Assembly: GCF_016863095.1 (NCBI RefSeq) | Contig: NZ_BOOF01000018.1 | Coordinates: 1-64,000 of the forward strand | Direction of reading: 5' to 3' | Length of the DNA stretch: 64,000 nucleotides | Source: Microbispora siamensis | Lineage (GTDB): Bacteria > Actinomycetota > Actinomycetes > Streptosporangiales > Streptosporangiaceae | Shown here: in pieces, positions 60,732-64,000 of the stretch | Layout of the letters: each line of letters begins with the position of its first letter | How positions within the stretch are numbered: position 1 is the first letter of the stretch | The notes under the pieces: model-generated | What the model saw: the letters and a program-made list of their open reading frames with translations, nothing else | Told to the model about the DNA's origin: nothing | Databases searched by the model: none | Position numbers and translations under genes: made by a program

Positions 60732-61832
60732 ATGACCAGCCCCTCCCCCGCCCGCGATCCACGCCCCGCCACGATCGCGTCCATCGCCGAAGAGCTCGGT
60801 GTCTCGGTGACCACGGTCTCCAAGGTCCTCAACGGCCGGCCCGACGTGGCGCCCGACACCCGGGAACGCGTCGAGGCCGGCCTCGCGCGGCACCAGTACC
60901 GCCGCCGCCCGAAGCGGCGCGCGCTCAAGGGGCAGATCGACCTCGTCTTCCACCAGCTGAACTCCGTGTGGTCCATGGAGATCATCCGCGGCGTCGACTC
61001 CGTCGCGTCCGCCGCGCGGATCGATGTCGTCCTCTCGCAGCTGGGCGGGGCGCACCGGCCCTCGGACGAATGGCTTGACGGCGTGCTCGATCGGCGGCCT
61101 CTCGGCGTGCTGTTCGTCCTGTGCGGTCTGTCGCAGGCCCAGCAGCAGAGGCTGCGGCGACAGCGGATCCCGTTCGTCGTCGTCGACACCGACGGCGAGA
61201 CCTCGGCGTCCGTGCCCGTGGTCGGCTCGAACAACTGGGACGGCGGCCTGCTCGCCACGCGTCACCTTCTGGAGCTGGGCCATCGCCGCATCGCGGTCGT
61301 CTCCGGCCCCCGCGACGTGCTGTGCAGCAGGGCACGCGTCGCCGGTTTCCGAGTCGCCCATGACGAGGCGGGGCTCCCCGTCGATCCCGACCTGGTCCGC
61401 TACGGCACCTTCTACGTGAACGCCGGCTACGAGCACGGCATGGATCTCCTGACGCGTACGGACCGGCCGACGGCGATCTTCGCCGGTTCCGACCTGCAGG
61501 CACTCGGCGTCATCCGGGCGGCGCGGCGGCTCGGCCTCGACATCCCGGGGGACCTGTCGGTCGTCGGATACGACAACGTGCCGGCCGCCGCCTGGATCGA
61601 CCCCGCCCTCACCACGGTGCACCAGCCGCTGTCCGACATGGCGGCCGTCGCGACCCAGACGCTGCTCGACCTCGCCCGCGGCCTGGACGTCGCCGTAAAC
61701 CGCATCGACCTCGCGAACGAACTCGTGGTCCGCGAGAGCACCGCGCCTCCAGGGAAGCCGCCGGGCGGCCGGGCCACGGTCACGCCGGCCGCGCCCGGCG
61801 GACGACCGCCGCTCCGAGAGGAGGCACGCTGA
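60732..61832 (+). CDS. LacI-family regulator of the aldouronate operon
   Basis: The 366-aa protein has the LacI helix-turn-helix (ATIASIAEELGVSVTTVSKVLNGRPDVAPDTRERV) and a sensor domain (VPVVGSNNWDGGLLATRHLLELGHRRIAVVSGP, IFAGSDLQALGVIRAARRLGLDIPGDLSVVGYDN, ALTTVHQPLSDM). It is divergent from the transporter-GH39-GH67 operon with operators in between, so it very likely represses it and itself. The inducer is probably xylose, xylobiose or an aldouronate. The C-terminal tail (Gly/Pro-rich) overlaps the GH42 gene. Confidence 0.92.
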   Translation: MTSPSPARDPRPATIASIAEELGVSVTTVSKVLNGRPDVAPDTRERVEAGLARHQYRRRPKRRALKGQIDLVFHQLNSVWSMEIIRGVDSVASAARIDVVLSQLGGAHRPSDEWLDGVLDRRPLGVLFVLCGLSQAQQQRLRRQRIPFVVVDTDGETSASVPVVGSNNWDGGLLATRHLLELGHRRIAVVSGPRDVLCSRARVAGFRVAHDEAGLPVDPDLVRYGTFYVNAGYEHGMDLLTRTDRPTAIFAGSDLQALGVIRAARRLGLDIPGDLSVVGYDNVPAAAWIDPALTTVHQPLSDMAAVATQTLLDLARGLDVAVNRIDLANELVVRESTAPPGKPPGGRATVTPAAPGGRPPLREEAR

Positions 61833-63810
61833 CCTCCCCTGACGCCGGCAGGCCGGTGAGGAGATCCGTACCGGGGCTTCCGAGAGGGACGGCGACGGCC
61901 GCCTCCGCGTCGTGGTTGAGGAGGAAGAGGTATTCGTGCCCTTCGTCCTCGCGGACCGTGCACTCCAGGTGGGTGGGGAGGCCGTCGAAGCGGTTCCCCA
62001 CGCCCGCCGCTCTCAGCTCGCCGATCAGCACCCGGTCGAAGGCGTCCTGTTCCAGGAGGGTGGCGAAGTAGACGACCCGGCCGGTTCCGAAGCGGTTGGC
62101 GACGACCGCGGCGCGCCCCTTGAGCAGCCCGTCCGCGTAGGTCGCCAGTGCGGTCCCGGTTTCGAGGTGGATGTCCTCGCGCCACCAGTCCGCCGTCGCC
62201 GTACGTCCGTCGGCGAACTCGACGGTGAACCGCTCGCCGGGACGCGCCGGCCAGTATTCGTCGATCTTCGCGCCGATGAGGCGGCGGAAGGCGCCCGGGT
62301 AGCCGTCCGGCCGGACCCGGTTGCACTCGTCCACTACACCCGAGAAGAAGGACATGACGACCGTCCCGCCACTGCGGGCGAACTCGGTGACGGCGGCGAC
62401 GCCCTCGTCGTCGACAAGGTACGCGTTGGGCACGACCAGCACCTTGTATGGCGACAGGTCGCTCCGGGTGGACACGACGTCGACCGCGTAGTGGTGCTCC
62501 CACAGCGGCCGGTAGTGCCGCATGACGGTCTCCACGTAGCTGAAGTCGTTGCGGGGCAGGCCCCACAGCTCTTCCAGCCCCCACCAGCCGTTCCAGTCGA
62601 ACAGGACGGCGACCTCGGCCCGCGTGGTCGTGCCCGCCACGGGTGCGAGCAGCCCGACCTCACGGCCGAGGTTCGCGACCTCCCGGAAGGTGCGCGACTC
62701 CGGACCGGAGTGCGGCAGCATCGCGGAGTGGAAGCGTTCGTGCCCGCCGCGACCGGCCCGCCACTGGAAGAACATCACGGAGTCGGCTCCGCGCGAGACC
62801 GCCTGGAGCGAGCCGAGCCGCATCCGGCCTGGCTCCTTGACCACGTTGAGCCTCCACTGGCTGACCGCGCTCGTGGCCTGCTCCATGAGCAGCCACGGCC
62901 GCCCGCCCTTGAGCGACCGGAACAGGTCGAACTGGAAGGCCGACGCCACGTGCGAGTCCGGCTCGGCGGGGTCGGGGTAGATGTCCAGGGCCGCCGCGTC
63001 CTCCTCCGGAGCCCAGCGCCAGTAGTCGGCGTTCCGGTAGAAGCGCATGAAGTTGGTGACGATCGGAATGTCGTCGCGGAAGGAGCGGACGATGTCGCGC
63101 TCGGCGACGAAGCACTCCAGCAGGGCGTCGGAGGTGAAGCGCTTGAAGTCCAGGATGCGGCTGGGGTTCATCCACGTGCGGGGGACGCTCGGCACCTCGA
63201 CCTGGTCCCAGCCCGTGTAGACCTGCCCCCAGAAGCGGGTGGTCCACGCCTCGTTGAGGGTTTCCAGGTCGCCGTACCTGCGCCGCAGCCAGCGCCGGAA
63301 GCCAGCCGAGGCGGCCTCGTTGTACGCGGTAGGGCCGTACTCGTTGCTGATGTGCCACATGGCCAGGGCGGGATGGAAGGAGTAGCGCTCGGCGAGCCGC
63401 CTGGTGATGTTCGCCGCGTGCTCGCGGTAGATCGGGGACGAGGGGTCGTAGTGCAGGCGGTTGCCGAAGCCGAACCGCTCGCCGTCCGCCATGACCGGGA
63501 GGACCTCGGGGTGCCGGTGGATCAGCCAGGCGGGCGGCGCGGCCGTGGGAGTGGCCAGGTTGACCGCGATGCCGTTCTCGTGGAGCAGGTCCATGACCTC
63601 GTCGAGCCAGCCGAACTCGTACGTGCCGGGCTCCGGTTCCAGCGAGGCCCACGCGAAGACGCCGAGCGACACGAGGTTCACCCCCGCCTCCCGCATGAGC
63701 CGGACGTCCTCCCGCCACACGGACCGGTCCCACTGCTCGGGGTTGTAGTCCCCGCCGTACGCCAGGCCGCCGACCCGGTCTCTCAAGGCGCGCATGCGAG
63801 CGTCTGTCAT
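61780..63810 (-). CDS. GH42 beta-galactosidase
   Basis: The 676-aa protein has the GH42 start (GGDYNPEQWDRSVWREDVRLMREAGVNLVSLGVFAW), acid/base Glu157 in HISNEYG, nucleophile Glu310 in LLMEQATSAVSQW, and the FFQWRAGRGGHERFHSAMLPHSG motif. The trimerisation and C-terminal domains are complete. No signal peptide is seen, so it acts on imported beta-galactosides such as arabinogalactan fragments. Its 3' end overlaps the lacI coding region by 53 bp on the opposite strand. Confidence 0.95.
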   Translation of the reverse strand: MTDARMRALRDRVGGLAYGGDYNPEQWDRSVWREDVRLMREAGVNLVSLGVFAWASLEPEPGTYEFGWLDEVMDLLHENGIAVNLATPTAAPPAWLIHRHPEVLPVMADGERFGFGNRLHYDPSSPIYREHAANITRRLAERYSFHPALAMWHISNEYGPTAYNEAASAGFRRWLRRRYGDLETLNEAWTTRFWGQVYTGWDQVEVPSVPRTWMNPSRILDFKRFTSDALLECFVAERDIVRSFRDDIPIVTNFMRFYRNADYWRWAPEEDAAALDIYPDPAEPDSHVASAFQFDLFRSLKGGRPWLLMEQATSAVSQWRLNVVKEPGRMRLGSLQAVSRGADSVMFFQWRAGRGGHERFHSAMLPHSGPESRTFREVANLGREVGLLAPVAGTTTRAEVAVLFDWNGWWGLEELWGLPRNDFSYVETVMRHYRPLWEHHYAVDVVSTRSDLSPYKVLVVPNAYLVDDEGVAAVTEFARSGGTVVMSFFSGVVDECNRVRPDGYPGAFRRLIGAKIDEYWPARPGERFTVEFADGRTATADWWREDIHLETGTALATYADGLLKGRAAVVANRFGTGRVVYFATLLEQDAFDRVLIGELRAAGVGNRFDGLPTHLECTVREDEGHEYLFLLNHDAEAAVAVPLGSPGTDLLTGLPASGEVSVPPLGAAVVRRARPA

Positions 63811-63856
63811 CGAAGGCTCCTGTGCTGGGTCAGGTCATCACAGTCTCCAAAGGCAC

Positions 63857-63890
63857 AGTTAGCGTTAACACGGACACAGCGAATGCGCAA
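63857..63890 (-). promoter_or_regulatory. Promoter and LacI-type operator of the GH42 gene
   Basis: On the minus strand TTGCGC (63890-63885), a 17-bp spacer and TAACGC (63867-63862) form a moderate promoter. The operator TGTTAACGCTAACT (63870-63857) covers the -10. It differs by one base from a perfect palindrome and matches the 936-949 site, not the aldouronate operator. Bases 63891-64000 show nothing I can identify. Confidence 0.65.
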
Positions 63891-64000
63891 GGGAAACCGA
63901 TCTTCCGGCGGTCACGGGGCTTCCCGCCGCTGCTACGCGCCGGGCCGCCCGTTCGCGACCGGCGCGGGGGCGCTCTCGTCGCGTGGGCGGGTGCCCGGGC

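Noticed and set aside
1..64000. Secondary-metabolite cluster, prophage or integrative element
   Set aside because: No polyketide or peptide synthetase modules, integrase, transposase, phage structural genes or tRNA attachment sites are visible, and composition is even.

Overview
The window is GC-rich throughout, with GTG starts, chains of 4-nt ATGA/GTGA overlaps, leaderless or near-leaderless genes and many secreted modular carbohydrases. This fits a soil actinomycete; Streptosporangiaceae (Nonomuraea-like) is my guess, not a proof. I see no rRNA, tRNA, CRISPR array, prophage or insertion sequence. Nearly everything is catabolic: a plant- and fungal-polysaccharide region at each end, and small-molecule (aromatic, amide, acyl-CoA) operons in the middle.

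Region 1 (1-30.5 kb) is a secreted-glycanase region. It holds a partial ricin-lectin protein, an FCD-type GntR regulator, a GH87 alpha-1,3-glucanase, a GH95 alpha-L-fucosidase-like enzyme, a minus-strand operon (secreted sugar dehydrogenase, ThuA-CBM6, GH99), a sugar ABC transporter, and an operon of uronate-dehydrogenase-like enzyme, ManD-like dehydratase and LacI regulator. It ends with a large GH95-like (DUF5703-like) enzyme, a GH44-CBM2 endoglucanase, a small secreted protein and a secreted M1 peptidase. The GntR gene and two of the glycanases share an operator, ACATCCGATGT, which suggests a local regulon.

Region 2 (30.6-48.5 kb) holds a PEBP lipoprotein, debris of two broken genes, and an operon of MHS transporter, CoA ligase, Rieske oxygenase, a 73-aa protein and a PDR-type reductase, with a readable sigma70-type promoter. 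Next come an SDR whose catalytic Lys is Arg, and an operon of arginase-family ureohydrolase, DMFase-like protein, cupin, APC permease and CehA/McbA-type hydrolase. This last operon is the best candidate for an undescribed pathway. A SDR / amidohydrolase / MaoC operon diverges from a PaaX regulator.

Region 3 (48.6-64 kb) is for xylan and galactan. It has a CE1-CBM2 esterase beside a MarR gene with a 25-bp palindrome, a GNAT protein, and a seven-gene operon of Lpl-type ABC transporter, GH39, YesL-like protein, GH67 alpha-glucuronidase and SGNH esterase. That operon is an aldouronate (glucuronoxylan fragment) uptake and debranching system. Its divergent LacI gene has GAAANTTTC-like operators. 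A GH42 beta-galactosidase overlaps the LacI gene tail to tail and has a different operator (TGTTAACGCTAACT), which matches a site at the left end of the window.

All functions are read from motifs and family knowledge. No database search was run.
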